NCBI GenBank assembly: GCA_019009955.1
Contig: CM032228.1
Span: forward strand, 226,302,501 to 226,366,500
Origin: Riptortus pedestris
Lineage: Eukaryota > Arthropoda > Insecta > Hemiptera > Alydidae
Length of the DNA: 64,000 nucleotides
Direction of reading: 5' to 3'
In this document: one piece after another, positions 10,601 through 19,726 of the stretch
Layout of the letters: each line of letters begins with the position of its first letter
How positions within the stretch are numbered: position 1 is the stretch's first letter
Notes under the pieces: model-generated
The model's database searches: none
Told to the model about the DNA's origin: nothing
Seen by the model: only the letters and a program-made list of their open reading frames with translations
Made by a program: the position numbers and the translations under genes

Positions 10601-12065
10601 GGATTGGATTGATAGAAGAATGAGTGGTTTAGTATTGTTCTTTCAATTAGTGTTAGCATTTTCAAAATAGTCTATTTAGTTTTATGTCAAAAGTTGTCAA
10701 TATTTAAAGTATTACATGTAGAAGATAGTGGGCAAAACTTTATAAAAGGTTCTGGAGTACTTGTTTGGTATGCTTACTTTATTGATTAAAGTACTCTTCT
10801 TATCTTCGAAAACTGCCAATGCATATGATTATATTTTGGTATTGATTTACTTATACAGGCAATAATTATAGAAATTCCATGACCGATTCATTATAGACTT
10901 TTTCACAGGAATTAATGCTGTTCATCTAATATTAATTTGATCCATTACATATCTATATTACAATTAGGAACCTGTGATTTATTTAACTAAATAATCATAT
11001 TATTACATTCCCTTAAACAGTGTGTGTATAAAGAGATATTCAACTGTCTTGGTTCTATACATGTTCAAGTCATATTGTACTAGTCTTATTTGTATTAAAA
11101 ATTGTTTACAAAGAATCATAGATGCTAGCCATGCAACTACTTTGTATAATTTACCTTCACTCTCCATGATCGAGAATATTTGTCATAGACACCAACAGTC
11201 CCATTTGATAATGAATATGCAAATTTATTGTCACGCAGTGGAACAAGACATGTTATTGCCTCTGTTTCTGTTAGCTCATGAATGAGAGCATCATCTTTAA
11301 AAAACCTCAACTCAAAATCATCTGACCCAACTATTAGCTGAAAAATTAGAAATGTAATAATTCCTGAATTCCAAAAACGACATAAGTAGCTCTTTTGTTT
11401 ACATTACCTCATTTTCTCCATCTTGATCCACATCGAGTAACAATAATGACCTTACATTGTCTCCTGTCACTGTCCAATATGGATCATTGCCCTGGCAGTC
11501 AAATCCTTGAATAGAACAGTTTCCACCAACAATGGCCAGTGGTTTGTCAATATTCCCTATCTTTCCAATACAAATTGAATTTGCCCCATCTGGCACCTAT
11601 ATCAAAACATTAAAATTATGTAGCCAATACTGATTCAACAACTGCATAATGTTCATCCATATGAAAATAATCACTAGGTTTACCTCTTTATAGAACAAAT
11701 CCGTGTTATTTTCTACATGATATGCTAAAACTGTAGATTTTGTGCCAATGAGTAAAATGTCTTTCTCTTCATTAGGGTTTAATCTTCCAGCACATAATGC
11801 AGTAACTGATTGATTCACATTTAACATAGAAAGTTCTCTTTCTTTCAAATGAGGGCTATGTACAAGGACCTTAAATCAAATGTTATTTGTTATTGTTTGT
11901 CTGTTAGCACTTTACAAGTGATAAGCTAACCTAACCTACCTTATCACCAGTTGTAGCTGCCGTAATACAGCAATGCGAGCCGTCGTATTTACCTATCGTT
12001 ACTCGACCTGGGAGCATACGTTGTTTTAACTGGAGAGTATAAAGAGGAACAGCCATAGTTTTCAT
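1024..12065 (-). CDS. bbs2: BBS2, BBSome subunit (eleven exons seen, 3' end beyond the window)
   Basis: Bardet-Biedl syndrome 2 protein, a subunit of the BBSome coat that moves membrane proteins in and out of cilia. Exons join in frame as 12065-11940, 11869-11684, 11596-11408, 11337-11155, 10452-10230, 8523-8384, 7125-7069, 6973-6788, 5413-5258, 5102-4872 and 1190-1024, giving 614 codons plus two bases. The order follows the family: an N-terminal beta-propeller (about 1-300) with DVDQDGENE and DINGDGIPE loops and the signature [10 protein letters not shown] (about 252-261), a helical linker (303-349), a GAE-like region with [10 protein letters not shown] and FAEGIFEGE, a platform with [10 protein letters not shown] and NQNFLVG, and C-terminal helices ending SNLIRG...[10 protein letters not shown]. 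Compared from memory with human BBS2 (about 720 residues), roughly the last 85 residues are missing; I see no matching exon in 1-1023, so they lie off the left edge. Nine of the eleven introns are phase 0. The start could be 12065 (MKTMAVPLY) or 12056 (MAVPLY); the second fits the family better. Confidence 0.93.
1425..1922 (-). repeat. Dispersed palindrome-ended repeat, minus copy, 3' truncated
   Basis: Contains, reversed, the family's 5' part: TTGCTTAGTTTACACAGCC and CTGCGTGACGGGC at 1872-1900, plus the GAGAATATATGGTGAGATGA block and the TTTCAGCCTTCAGTGAAACA block at 1624. It lies in the intron between BBS2 exons 10 and 11. Confidence 0.6.
2544..3006 (+). repeat. Dispersed palindrome-ended repeat, plus copy, internally deleted
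   Basis: Begins AAAAAAGTCTGTCACCCAGG, then TAAACTAAGCAGATTTCC. It ends ACAACCTCAATAGCTGATTT followed by CTCTTAAGGGAAATCTGCTA. Both family ends are present in under 500 bases, so the middle is largely missing. No coding potential. Confidence 0.7.
3725..3762 (+). repeat. 19-base direct duplication
   Basis: ATTTCTCAAAAGACTGTCC occurs twice head to tail at 3725-3743 and 3744-3762, with no mismatch. It is probably a small slippage event just upstream of a dispersed repeat copy. Confidence 0.9.
3799..4807 (+). repeat. Dispersed palindrome-ended repeat, near full-length plus copy (about 1 kb)
   Basis: Starts AAAAAGTCTGCCACACAGGG and TAAACTAAGCAGATTTC. It includes the GGGGATTTACATAGGCTGAA block, the AGTATGGTATAGATCAAAT block and a TA microsatellite (4635-4675). 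It ends with the GTAGGGTCGAAGGACATTTG block and TTGATCAAGAGAAATTTGCT. One of the two longest copies in the window and a good template for the family. Confidence 0.7.
4635..4675. repeat. (TA)n microsatellite
   Basis: An uninterrupted run of about 20 TA units inside the dispersed repeat. The same position in other copies (2872-2884, 39582-39618, 46909-46954) is also TA-rich, so the array seems to be a hypervariable part of that repeat. Confidence 0.95.
4872..5102 (-). CDS. bbs2: BBS2 exon 10
   Basis: 77 codons, phase 0, acceptor TTGCAG and donor GTAAGT. Encodes [20 protein letters not shown] and, near its end, [19 protein letters not shown], matching the platform region (WLGQNFLL and LAGDIIQSMASFFAIEDLQ in human). 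Confidence 0.92.
5258..5413 (-). CDS. bbs2: BBS2 exon 9
   Basis: 52 codons, phase 0, acceptor TTTCTAG and donor GTAACA. Encodes [32 protein letters not shown] and [14 protein letters not shown], aligning with AFVGYRSSTQFHVFE and [10 protein letters not shown] in human BBS2. Confidence 0.92.
5414..6787. other. BBS2 intron 8, no further feature
   Basis: A 1.4-kb AT-rich intron. I see no exon, RNA gene or clear repeat unit in it, only short A-runs and AT-rich words. Confidence 0.6.
6788..6973 (-). CDS. bbs2: BBS2 exon 8
   Basis: 62 codons, phase 0, acceptor AAAATAG and donor GTAATC. Encodes [36 protein letters not shown] and [12 protein letters not shown], matching the human [21 protein letters not shown] region. 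Confidence 0.92.
7069..7125 (-). CDS. bbs2: BBS2 exon 7 (57-base micro-exon)
   Basis: 19 codons, phase 0 at both ends, acceptor TTTTCAG and donor GTAAGA. Encodes [19 protein letters not shown], joining the linker to the GAE-like region. Too short to show as an open frame by itself; found from splice signals and reading-frame continuity. Confidence 0.88.
7126..8383. other. BBS2 intron 6, no further feature
   Basis: AT-rich intron between exons 6 and 7. Nothing recognisable apart from T-rich and A-rich runs. The segment at about 7390-7460 looks vaguely like a tRNA-derived head but lacks a convincing B box. Confidence 0.5.
8384..8523 (-). CDS. bbs2: BBS2 exon 6 (non-consensus donor)
   Basis: 140 bases, phase 1 to 0, acceptor ATTTTAG. 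Encodes (I)[20 protein letters not shown] and [19 protein letters not shown], the helical linker after the propeller. The donor is the unusual GTTGAG at 8383. It is the only GT that joins GTGIP to SNTRL, matching human GIIP-ANTRL; reading on reaches a stop two codons later. Confidence 0.85.
9285..10095 (+). repeat. Dispersed palindrome-ended repeat, plus copy in BBS2 intron 5
   Basis: Contains ATGTATAGAACAACAATTGT, GGGTATGGCATAGATCAAAT, GGTAGAATCAAGGGACATAT and the terminal AACCTCAATGGCTGATTTCC followed by CTCAAGGGAA. The 5' boundary is uncertain and may be earlier than given. Confidence 0.6.
10230..10452 (-). CDS. bbs2: BBS2 exon 5
   Basis: 223 bases, enters in phase 0 and leaves in phase 1, donor GTAAGT. 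Carries [20 protein letters not shown], the most diagnostic BBS2 segment, then [20 protein letters not shown]. The codon for Ile in GEIRGY is split across the next intron. Confidence 0.93.
10453..11154. other. BBS2 intron 4, no further feature
   Basis: A 0.7-kb AT-rich intron. The plus-strand open frame at 11022-11285 overlaps exon 4 antisense and shows no independent coding signal. Confidence 0.6.
11155..11337 (-). CDS. bbs2: BBS2 exon 4
   Basis: 61 codons, phase 0, acceptor TTTTTCAG and donor GTAAAT. Encodes [33 protein letters not shown] and [20 protein letters not shown], propeller blades matching BBS2 throughout. Confidence 0.92.
11408..11596 (-). CDS. bbs2: BBS2 exon 3
   Basis: 63 codons, phase 0, acceptor GATATAG and donor GTAATG. 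Encodes [26 protein letters not shown] and YWTVTGDNV, all strongly conserved BBS2 stretches. It ends in the calcium-loop-like DVDQDGENE. Confidence 0.93.
11684..11869 (-). CDS. bbs2: BBS2 exon 2
   Basis: 62 codons, phase 0 at both ends, acceptor TTTAAG and donor GTAAAC. Encodes [20 protein letters not shown] and continues to NNTDLFYKE. The motif [12 protein letters not shown] aligns with the human propeller segment. Confidence 0.92.
11940..12065 (-). CDS. bbs2: BBS2 exon 1 (start codon)
   Basis: Encodes [17 protein letters not shown], then [19 protein letters not shown]. This matches the N-terminal propeller strand of BBS2 (LKL...GRYDGTHPCLAAAT in human). Donor GTAGGT follows at 11939; the exon is 42 codons, phase 0. 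A second in-frame ATG at 12056 is the likelier start by family length. Confidence 0.9.
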
Positions 12066-12480
12066 GACAATTACCAGATACTTTTAGGATCACAGTTACG
12101 CGAGCTGTCAGTAGTTCTCGGGGAGGTAGCAATTGCTGTAGTCTGAGGTGCTGCGCCCTAGCGTCCGAACTCTCTTTGAGCTCCTATCCCTGACTGTTAC
12201 CCGGAGACTAGAATCGTTTGATTGTCCGTATTTTTCCAGATAGGTAACCTTTTATTTTTTTTTTTTCGTTTGCTTTGTATGTTTCAGACCTTTTTCCAAT
12301 GATATAAAAATGAAACCATGTCTGAATCAATTGCGCTGAGCTGTCAGCCGCCAGTCGTCCGTCCATCAAGGATGACAGGCGTTTAATTTACGACCTAGTG
12401 TATCAGGATACAAGCTTAGCTGTAGAGCTCCCGTGTATGATGTTTTGGGTCACAAGTTGCTAAGGGCAGAATAACAAGCT
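12066..12480 (-). promoter_or_regulatory. BBS2 upstream region (GC-richer island)
   Basis: This stretch is clearly richer in G and C than its surroundings and lies directly upstream of the BBS2 start codon. It carries a candidate X-box (12196-12208). It also contains plus-strand GT dinucleotides that could be donors (for example AG/GTAACC at about 12243), so a divergent plus-strand leader exon cannot be excluded. Promoter status is inferred from position and composition. Confidence 0.5.
12196..12208. promoter_or_regulatory. Candidate X-box (RFX site) upstream of BBS2
   Basis: GTTACC-C-GGAGAC fits the RFX consensus RYYNYY N1-3 RRNRAC exactly, with a one-base spacer. It lies 131-143 bases upstream of the first ATG. 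Known ciliary genes, including BBS genes of nematodes, carry RFX/DAF-19 X-boxes at similar distances. Binding itself is inference. Confidence 0.5.
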
Positions 12481-12959
12481 GAGCAACCTTATATGCAACA
12501 CATTATTTTTGTTAGTGTATCGTTCATTCCACGCCTGATTTTATTCTGATTAGTAATTTATTTCTCTAAAAATTGGATCTGTATATTGTTTCATGTAAAT
12601 ATTTAATTCCCTAACAATTTTTTTTTAAGTTCTACTGCTAGCAAAAATTCTTACTTTCCCTAATTGTTTGATCAAAAATAGAGCTTCTTCGGTAGTACAA
12701 TTGGGATGGAAAGTTGATAATTACCTATTTTCTTTTAGCTTCTACCGCAGTGCCTTAGGGCTGTCCCATACAAGTTATAATCATTTAGTTTCATACATCC
12801 AGGATCCCTCCTCCCTGACCATATTTTGATAATTCCCTTCTTGGTTAACGGGGACTGTATCAGATGATCACGTTTCGACTCTACAAAACTATCTTCAAAC
12901 CTATTTGAAATTATAATTCGTATGATAGGGCCATTTGGCGTAACCACAGGGGTGTAGCC

Positions 12960-13200
12960 CCTTCCTTCCTGGCCAGTAGCAACTTTAGCAGATTTATCGT
13001 AATGGAACTGTTGTAACTAAACATATACATTTTTTCGTAACTCAAGTATTAAGAGTTATTCTTACATCCTTGTTTTCAGCCTTCAGTAAACCCCCACTTC
13101 TCTTCACCGTCATTTTATGTAGAAATAGAGAATATGTGGTGAGATGAGATCAGTAGTGTGCCGTACCAACACGTGCGAATTCTGAGTCTTTACGCAACCC
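12960..13200 (-). repeat. Dispersed repeat fragment, minus
   Basis: Contains TTTTCAGCCTTCAGTAAACC and GAGAATATGTGGTGAGATGA followed by CAACACGTGCGAATTCTG, internal blocks of the palindrome-ended repeat in reverse. Confidence 0.55.
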
Positions 13201-13568
13201 CTGGGCAAGGGGCTATTAAGAATATGTGTAAAATATATTGGAATTTATAGTACTTTTTAATGTCTGATGTTGAAGGACTTAGACCAGCAACTCACAAGAA
13301 AAAAACAAAATTATTTTCAGCCCACCCAGAAAATCTTCGAAAAACGAATCAAGAGGTCATGGGAGGTTCAAGCTCTCTCTTACCCAATGTTGCTAAGAGG
13401 CAAAACTAATCAATGTTACTGGTATTAATTGTAAGACCATAACAGTTATTTCGCTTGGAATGGTTCATCCTTTCCTGGTCGATCTCTTCCCATTGACCTT
13501 TAAAGAGTTTAAGAGCGATATTACTAACTAAACTATACTCACTTTTCACGGGTTTAAAACTAAACTCA

Positions 13569-13725
13569 GTTTTTTTTGGGAGGGGGGGGTGACTGTCTGG
13601 GGGCCTTCAATGATCATTAGTTATTTTATAGAGAAATTAAATTAATTAATTAAATTTCTGGATAAAATAACTCAATGATCATTGAAGGATCCTAGACAGC
13701 CACCCATCCTCCAAAAAAAAAATTG
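13569..13725. repeat. Near-perfect palindrome of about 150 bases
   Basis: Two arms of about 75 bases meet at TTAATTAATTAA (about 13640-13651). GGCCTTCAATGATCATTAGT in the left arm mirrors ACTCAATGATCATTGAAGGA in the right arm. The outer parts TTTTTTTTGGGAGGGG and CACCCATCCTCCAAAAAAAA also pair. There is almost no loop. Family sequence (CGAATATGGTATAGAACAAA) continues to the right. Confidence 0.85.
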
Positions 13726-14469
13726 AATGTCGAATATGGTATAGAACAAAGAATTATTTTCAAGTCAGGAACGTAAATCTAAATCGATATCATCCCCCCC
13801 CCTACGTATTTGAAAGTACTCGCATAATGGAGGTCCGTAGAAAACAATATATGATATTTAAGCTTTAAATAAGACATTTAGTGATGAATAGGCCTATTGT
13901 TGACGAGCAATGACTAAAAGTGTGTGATTACAAATAACTTATGAGAAAGAAATGTATAAAATAGCAGTTGCTGATCATTAAATGGTCAACAAGAATGGTT
14001 ACATAACATACCCGTAGTAAACCTCTGCTCCTAAAGAGCTAGTTTTTTTGCCCCCCCCCTCCCTTAGGGGAAGTCAGCAATCCTGGTAGTACTTATTACA
14101 CGAATTTTGAAAAATACATTCAACTATTCCCCAATTCTGCCGATTAGTGTACTACACCTTAACTTGAGACTGAACATATATATCTATAATTTTTTCCCAG
14201 CATTCAGTAATCTCGCTCCCACTCATCGCATATTAACAATTTTTGTAACTTAGAACGTTTTATTCTAAGCTTAACTTTCATTACTACGTGCACTTCTAAG
14301 CATACATTCAGTATGAGTTGTATGCACGTATATTCAATGTGATGACAATTTACATATTTTCTAGAGCCCTCAATTTTTATTTGATCGATACCATCAACGT
14401 ATATCAGATTAATATTAAAATAAAGAAAAAAATGTCAATTGCAGGAATCGGGCTAGTGAGAGGGCGGGG

Positions 14470-14665
14470 TTTATTATTATTATTATTTGTTAACGTCCAC
14501 CTTTTTCAACTAAGGCTAATTGGGACAGTTTATCTACACGTTACCACCCTTTTCTAGCCAGAGTGGGATTTAGGATGTTATTTATTGAATTCCGTCACTA
14601 AATAATTTCCTTTGCCCAGGCGAGATTCGAACTCGCCACTCTAGATTTACCATGGGGAATACCAT
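14470..14665 (-). mobile_element. tRNA-derived SINE, minus copy
   Basis: Read on the minus strand it has TTTACCATG-side head sequence, AGTGGCGAGTTCGAATCTCG (B box), TGGGCAAAGGAAATTATTTA, TTAGTGACGG, the GGCTAGAAAAGGGTGGTAAC block and CCTTAGTTGAAAAAGGTGGA. It ends in a TAA-rich tail (TTATTATTATTATTATTTG on the plus strand). One of the most complete copies. Confidence 0.75.
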
Positions 14666-14792
14666 GGGCGGGGTTTAGAAGGGGAAACGAATTGAAAATT
14701 GTTGTACAATTATTCTTGTTAACCAGTTAATATTCTATTTTTTAATGTGTGTACATATTTTTTCTGTAACTAAAATACTACGGGGCCTTTCG

Positions 14793-15667
14793 TTTTTAGC
14801 AGATTTGCCCCAAGAGAAATCTGTTATTGAGGTTTTACTCATAGGGCGATTTTCAAATGCCTATCAATCCTACCGAGGAGTAGATGACGAAAAAGAGGTC
14901 CATTCAAAATTTATGTGTGTATGTATATATATATTTATTAATTATGAAAGATCTCCGTTATTATGCGTCGGGCCGAAAAATTGTATAGAACTAATGTTAT
15001 TGCAAATTTAATGCTCTATAAATGTTGTCATTTTTTTCTGTATTGAATAACAACCGAGATGTTTCCATATTTTAGTTTTTGGCCATTAATAATCCCCCAC
15101 TCCTACTCATGCATATTAATAATAAGCTGCTATATCATAGACCACTTCATTACAAGGTTAAATATCAAATATGGTTTTACTTGGTGAGATACACACGAAT
15201 ACGATATGTGATGACGTCATCAATTAAGATTTTTCGTTCTATACGAGAAAATGTTTATTTGATCTATACCATACTCAGCATTTAACCATTTTAGTCAACC
15301 CTAAAGACCATATTTGTTATTGGCAGAAATCGGACTTGAATGAATGGGGGTAGGGAGAAGAGGGAATTCGAAAATTCAAAATATTTCCATTATAATGAGT
15401 GGGATCGTAAAATGTTATGGAGCCAATCTTGTTAAACTATTGATGATCTACAATTGTTGTTCTATGCATTTCGTAACTTAAGTTTTAAGGAAGTGATTCA
15501 AGGTTTCTTGTTTTCAGCCTTCAGCCCCCCCCCCCCTTTCCGTCTTCTACTCATCGGTTCTTTTACATAGAAATAGGGAATATGTGGTGAGATAAGATAG
15601 CTTGTATGTTATATCAGCACGTGGGAAATCTGCTTAGTTTACGCAGCCCTAGCGTGGCGGATTTTTA
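14793..15667 (-). repeat. Dispersed palindrome-ended repeat, full-length minus copy
   Basis: On the plus strand it begins TTTTTAGCAGATTTGCCCCA followed by ATTGAGGTTTTACTCATAGG (the reversed 3' end) and ends GGGAAATCTGCTTAGTTTAC, GCAGCCCTAGCGTGGCGG (the reversed 5' end). Both ends are present over about 875 bases. It carries the TTTTCAGCCTTCAGCCCCCC block and no coding frame. Confidence 0.7.
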
Positions 15668-15759
15668 GCCTTGAGTAATCCCCAGTCTTACTTATAAGAT
15701 GTTCATTGTATCAGCAATCATCTCATATCCAACTTAAATTTAAAGTTGCGTTTACATAG

Positions 15760-15860
15760 GCATCTTATTAACTCAGAACTTAAGAAGAAGTCATCAGCAT
15801 GTTTTTCCAAAAACTGGGAAATCTGCCTAGTTTACGCAGCAACTGCGTGACGAACTATAT
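15760..15860 (-). repeat. Dispersed repeat 5'-end fragment, minus
   Basis: GGGAAATCTGCCTAGTTTAC and GCAGCAACTGCGTGACGAAC repeat the reversed 5' end seen 170 bases earlier, so two copies lie almost end to end. Confidence 0.6.
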
Positions 15861-16429
15861 TTTCAAGGAGTTTTCTTACTTTTACCTATGTGATACAACT
15901 CAAATGTCACACTGCCCATGTTAGATTTGAGGTGATAAGAAATCACTGGATCTGGAATATTTTAAAATGTTATATTTCATTTGGTATTTCTTAAAGTGCT
16001 CTGTAGTATTTATTAACGTCTAGTTTGTGCTACTAAGGCTATAGTATTGTCTTGGTATACTTGATAATTTTGTTTTAAAACTATCATACACATTACATGC
16101 ATTCAGACATTTTTCCAATGACCGATTTTCGGTTCTCAAAATATTTAGTAATTAAATTTTTGGGAGTTTACTCAATTTTAAATCGTTTAAAGTGTGGCCC
16201 ATTTTCTTGGCGCTAAAATTGTCAGTTCGAATTATTCTGTTCGCGTAAGTCTGGAAATCTGAATTTCATTGCAAGTTGACGATTCTTATATTTTTAAACG
16301 TATAAACGAGTTTATTTATAAAAATTATTTGAACTTGTTTAATTTTGACAGTATGTACGGTAGGAGTTGTATTATCTAGCAGGTAGCCAGTTATCGGTGC
16401 TTCACTGGTCAACACAATTACTTTAGTTA

Positions 16430-16737
16430 CAGGATTGGCCGGTAGATTTCCCCACCTCCCTCTATTTCTCTACCCATCATATCCTTGAGACGGGAACGAG
16501 TCTACTGCCGACGATCGGAATTAAAAAAGAATAATTTATCCTGTTAAATGTTACGTTCAGTACTATAAATTATGAGTTAAAAGTTCCTCGGATGATGCGA
16601 GTGGTAGTACGACAAAGAATGTTTTTCTGATTCATGTGAGGAAGGACTTCTCAAGAAGCTTTTTTAAAATCTTGCTTTGTGAACTTATGTTTTTGTCTTG
16701 TGGACTTACACAACTGAGCTCTGTTATTTGTTCACAG
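16430..16737 (+). promoter_or_regulatory. Probable CK2 alpha promoter and 5' UTR exon
   Basis: An inverted CCAAT box (GGATTGGCCGG at about 16431) is followed by a GC-richer stretch, a TATAAAT at about 16563 and a sequence ending TTGTTCACAG/GTAATTG, a plausible splice donor at 16738. Joined to the acceptor TTTGTTTTTAG at 18602, the frame of the kinase runs back to a stop (TGA at about 16679-16681) without any earlier ATG. This supports the start at 18668. The transcript start is not determined. Confidence 0.4.
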
Positions 16738-18602
16738 GTAATTGATCTTGGAATTAGTAGCGCAATGGATTTTTACTTTTTAATAGTCTCCAAACTAAAA
16801 TGTGGCATATGCTGGCACATCTATTGAAACCAGTCATAAGTTTGCCTTTTCTTCCCACTAAAGTAATCCTAAATTTTGGTAATTAATTTGTTTGTTACTG
16901 TATCAAGCATGCTCACATGTTACTTAGAACTACATTAGTTGTTCATTTTACATGCTTTTAGTCATTTTTGTTGAGTACCTAACTGAAATTGATTATCATG
17001 TATTTTCATAACCTTATTTTTGTTATAGATTATCTTATTCGTTGACTTCCTCCCATTTATTTCTGAGTTCCCCTATCAACATTCTTAACTGTTTATTGAT
17101 GACTTCATTGAGATCTATAAATTTATTTCTCTTGTATATGCATATAACCTCTAGAGGCTGATATAACATCAAACACCCATCTATGAGGTTATAATAATTT
17201 CAATTACCATCTTATTTGTATATAGCTGGGAAGATTTATTTATTTAATATTTCTAATATTTAGAAATAATTTTCTTTTTCTTTTTTGTACACCATTGTTA
17301 AGTGATAATAATCTTAGTTAATAGCCTAACTTACATTGCATAAACTCATTCAATCTTTTGTTACCTTAAGAGATCAAAGAAGATTAGATTCATTTTTGTA
17401 ATGTTTCATTGAATGCACATTATATATTGGAGATCGAAGAAATATAATGGTTTCAAGTTGTACTCAATATAGTGCTATTCGTGATACATCTTTAATAGTT
17501 TAATACAGTATATCAACAGAGTCAAATATTTATATTTGAAAGTAAACTGTATCTAATTCAGTTTATAATACAGCTGTAATTTAATTATATTCATTGTTCC
17601 TCTGTGTGTTGATAAATTGGTTACCTTTTTTTTCTTCATGTATGTATTTGTAGACAGCTTTCATACTTGTAATACAGTTCTTTTCAAAGCCAATTATTAA
17701 TTTGAACACCTTAAATTTATTTCTTTTGCTAATAATTTTTATTGTTTATTCATTAGTCTCAATGTGAGTTGTCTATAATTTCATAATGTTGGAATTGAAT
17801 GTTATTTTGATTAGTATACAAAATTGAGCCTCGAGATTTTTTAACGGGTTTCTCTAAATTGTGCTCAGATTTTATTATTTGATAAAATGGATGCAAGGGG
17901 AGCTTTTGAGTATCCAAGAGAATTACAGTGTTTGTCCTTTAGGGCATTGGTGATCTGCTGTGGGTATGATAACCAATTACGAATGGTATATATTTGCTAT
18001 GGGCTAAATTGAATATATTTATTACAGGTAAAGCGTTTAGTCCCATCTGGCCTAAAAAGAGTGCTAGTTGTACAAAGCCCAATAACTAAATTATTTCGAT
18101 AAATTTTAATAACGTAATTTGGGAAAATTAGGAGTAGCATAGCCTTGCTCATTTTGCATTTCATGTTTAGAGTTTAATATGTTTCAATCAGTAACAGTGT
18201 TGAGTTGTAGAATAGCATTTTTATTTTATTTGTGATTTACTTTCACTATGTTCTACACAAGCTAATTGTAATTGTTACCTACTTTATGTATAGGTGAGAC
18301 TAATTATTTTATTTGTGATTCCTCCACCTAGTAATTCTCAACATCGATGTAGGAATAACTACTCGTAATTAAACAAGAGCTTTTAATACTAATGAATTAC
18401 AAGTATTTTATTATTTTTGAACTGAAAACAATATCATTTTTCTTATGATAATATTAAAGTTTTATATGAGTATTTAAAAATGGTGTCTTGTTTTTCAAGG
18501 TTTTTTTTTAAATTATATTTCTTGTTCAATTTTATTGTACTATGCTTAGATTTAAATCTGCTTAATCTACAAATTTTATATTACTGTTTTGTTTGTTTTT
18601 AG
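16738..18602 (+). other. Inferred 5' UTR intron of CK2 alpha
   Basis: An AT-rich stretch between the candidate donor at 16738 and the clear polypyrimidine tract and acceptor TTTGTTTGTTTTTAG at 18588-18602. No repeat unit or other gene was recognised in it. Confidence 0.4.
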
Positions 18603-18667
18603 GTTGCTTCAGGGCTCATGTTTGGAGAAGAAGAATTATTTTAAATAGGAATTTTCATAATTTGAAC

Positions 18668-19726
18668 ATGGCATTGTCAAGCAAAGCTCAAATATATGCT
18701 GATGTGAACTCACACAAACCAAAGGAATATTGGGACTATGAATCGTATGTAGTTGATTGGGGAAATCAAGATGATTATCAATTAGTTAGGAAACTCGGAC
18801 GAGGTAAATACAGTGAAGTTTTTGAAGCTGTTAACATTACCAACAATGAAAAGTGTGTTGTTAAGATGTTGAAACCTGTGAAGAAAAAGAAGATTAAGCG
18901 TGAAATAAAAATATTAGAAAATTTAAGAGGAGGAAAGAATATTATCACATTGTTAGGTGTCGTAAAAGATCCTGTTTCACGTACACCTGCCCTCATATTT
19001 GAATATGTCAATAATACAGATTTTAAACAGTTGTACCAAACCCTTACAGATTATGATATTCGATACTATCTGTATGAATTATTGAAAGCATTAGATTATT
19101 GCCATAGCATGGGAATCATGCACAGAGACGTTAAGCCACACAATGTTATGATTGATCATGACAATATGAAATTAAGACTAATCGATTGGGGATTAGCCGA
19201 GTTTTATCATCCAGGTCAAGAATATAATGTTAGAGTTGCATCTAGATATTTCAAGGGGCCGGAACTTCTTGTAGATTACCAAATGTATGATTATTCTCTT
19301 GATATGTGGTCCTTAGGCTGCATGTTAGCCAGTATGATATTCAGAAAGGAGCCATTTTTCCATGGACATGACAATTATGATCAGCTTGTGAGAATTGCGA
19401 AAGTACTTGGGACTGAGGAGCTGTTTGAATACCTTGACAAATATCACATAGAGTTAGATCCAAGATTTTCTGACATACTCGGGAGGCATTCACGTAAGAG
19501 GTGGGAGAGATTTGTTCATAGTGAAAATCAGCATCTTGTTTCCCCGGAGGCTCTTGACTTCCTTGACAAACTGCTTCGCTATGATCACAGTGCTCGCCTC
19601 ACTGCACGGGCGGCGATGGAACATCCTTATTTCTTCCCAATTCTAAAAGGTCATGGAGTTAATACTTCGCCACCAACATCTAATTCTGTCACCATGCCTG
19701 TTGGAACCGTTTCTTCACTCGCATGA
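18668..19726 (+). CDS. CkIIalpha: Casein kinase II catalytic subunit alpha (CK2 alpha)
   Basis: Acidophilic Ser/Thr kinase, catalytic half of the CK2 holoenzyme, acting in nucleus and cytoplasm. 352 residues from [18 protein letters not shown] to VGTVSSLA, with no intron in the CDS. Visible motifs: glycine loop GRGKYSEVF (about 44-52), ATP lysine in CVVKMLKP (66), basic cluster KKKKIKR (72-78) typical of CK2, catalytic loop [12 protein letters not shown] with Asp154, DWG (173-175, the CK2 form of DFG), [13 protein letters not shown] activation segment, and [12 protein letters not shown]. The conserved N-terminal region that props up the activation segment (YADVN...EYWDYES) is complete. The C-tail is short, nearer in length to human CK2 alpha-prime (350) than to alpha (391). 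I chose ATG 18668 (context AACATGG) because no earlier ATG lies in frame and the family begins here. The frame is intact, so this is a working gene, not a pseudogene. Confidence 0.97.
   Translation: MALSSKAQIYADVNSHKPKEYWDYESYVVDWGNQDDYQLVRKLGRGKYSEVFEAVNITNNEKCVVKMLKPVKKKKIKREIKILENLRGGKNIITLLGVVKDPVSRTPALIFEYVNNTDFKQLYQTLTDYDIRYYLYELLKALDYCHSMGIMHRDVKPHNVMIDHDNMKLRLIDWGLAEFYHPGQEYNVRVASRYFKGPELLVDYQMYDYSLDMWSLGCMLASMIFRKEPFFHGHDNYDQLVRIAKVLGTEELFEYLDKYHIELDPRFSDILGRHSRKRWERFVHSENQHLVSPEALDFLDKLLRYDHSARLTARAAMEHPYFFPILKGHGVNTSPPTSNSVTMPVGTVSSLA

Noticed and set aside
12735..12947. Minus-strand open frame of 70 codons
   Set aside because: No family match and no promoter or splice context; probably chance.
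18593..18667. N-terminal extension of CK2 alpha (open frame back to 18593)
   Set aside because: It begins with TTG, crosses a clear splice acceptor (TTTTTAG at 18602) and has no counterpart in the family. The ATG at 18668 matches the known start.
18668..19726. CK2 alpha as a processed pseudogene
   Set aside because: The frame is intact, every catalytic residue is present and there is no poly(A) tail after the stop.
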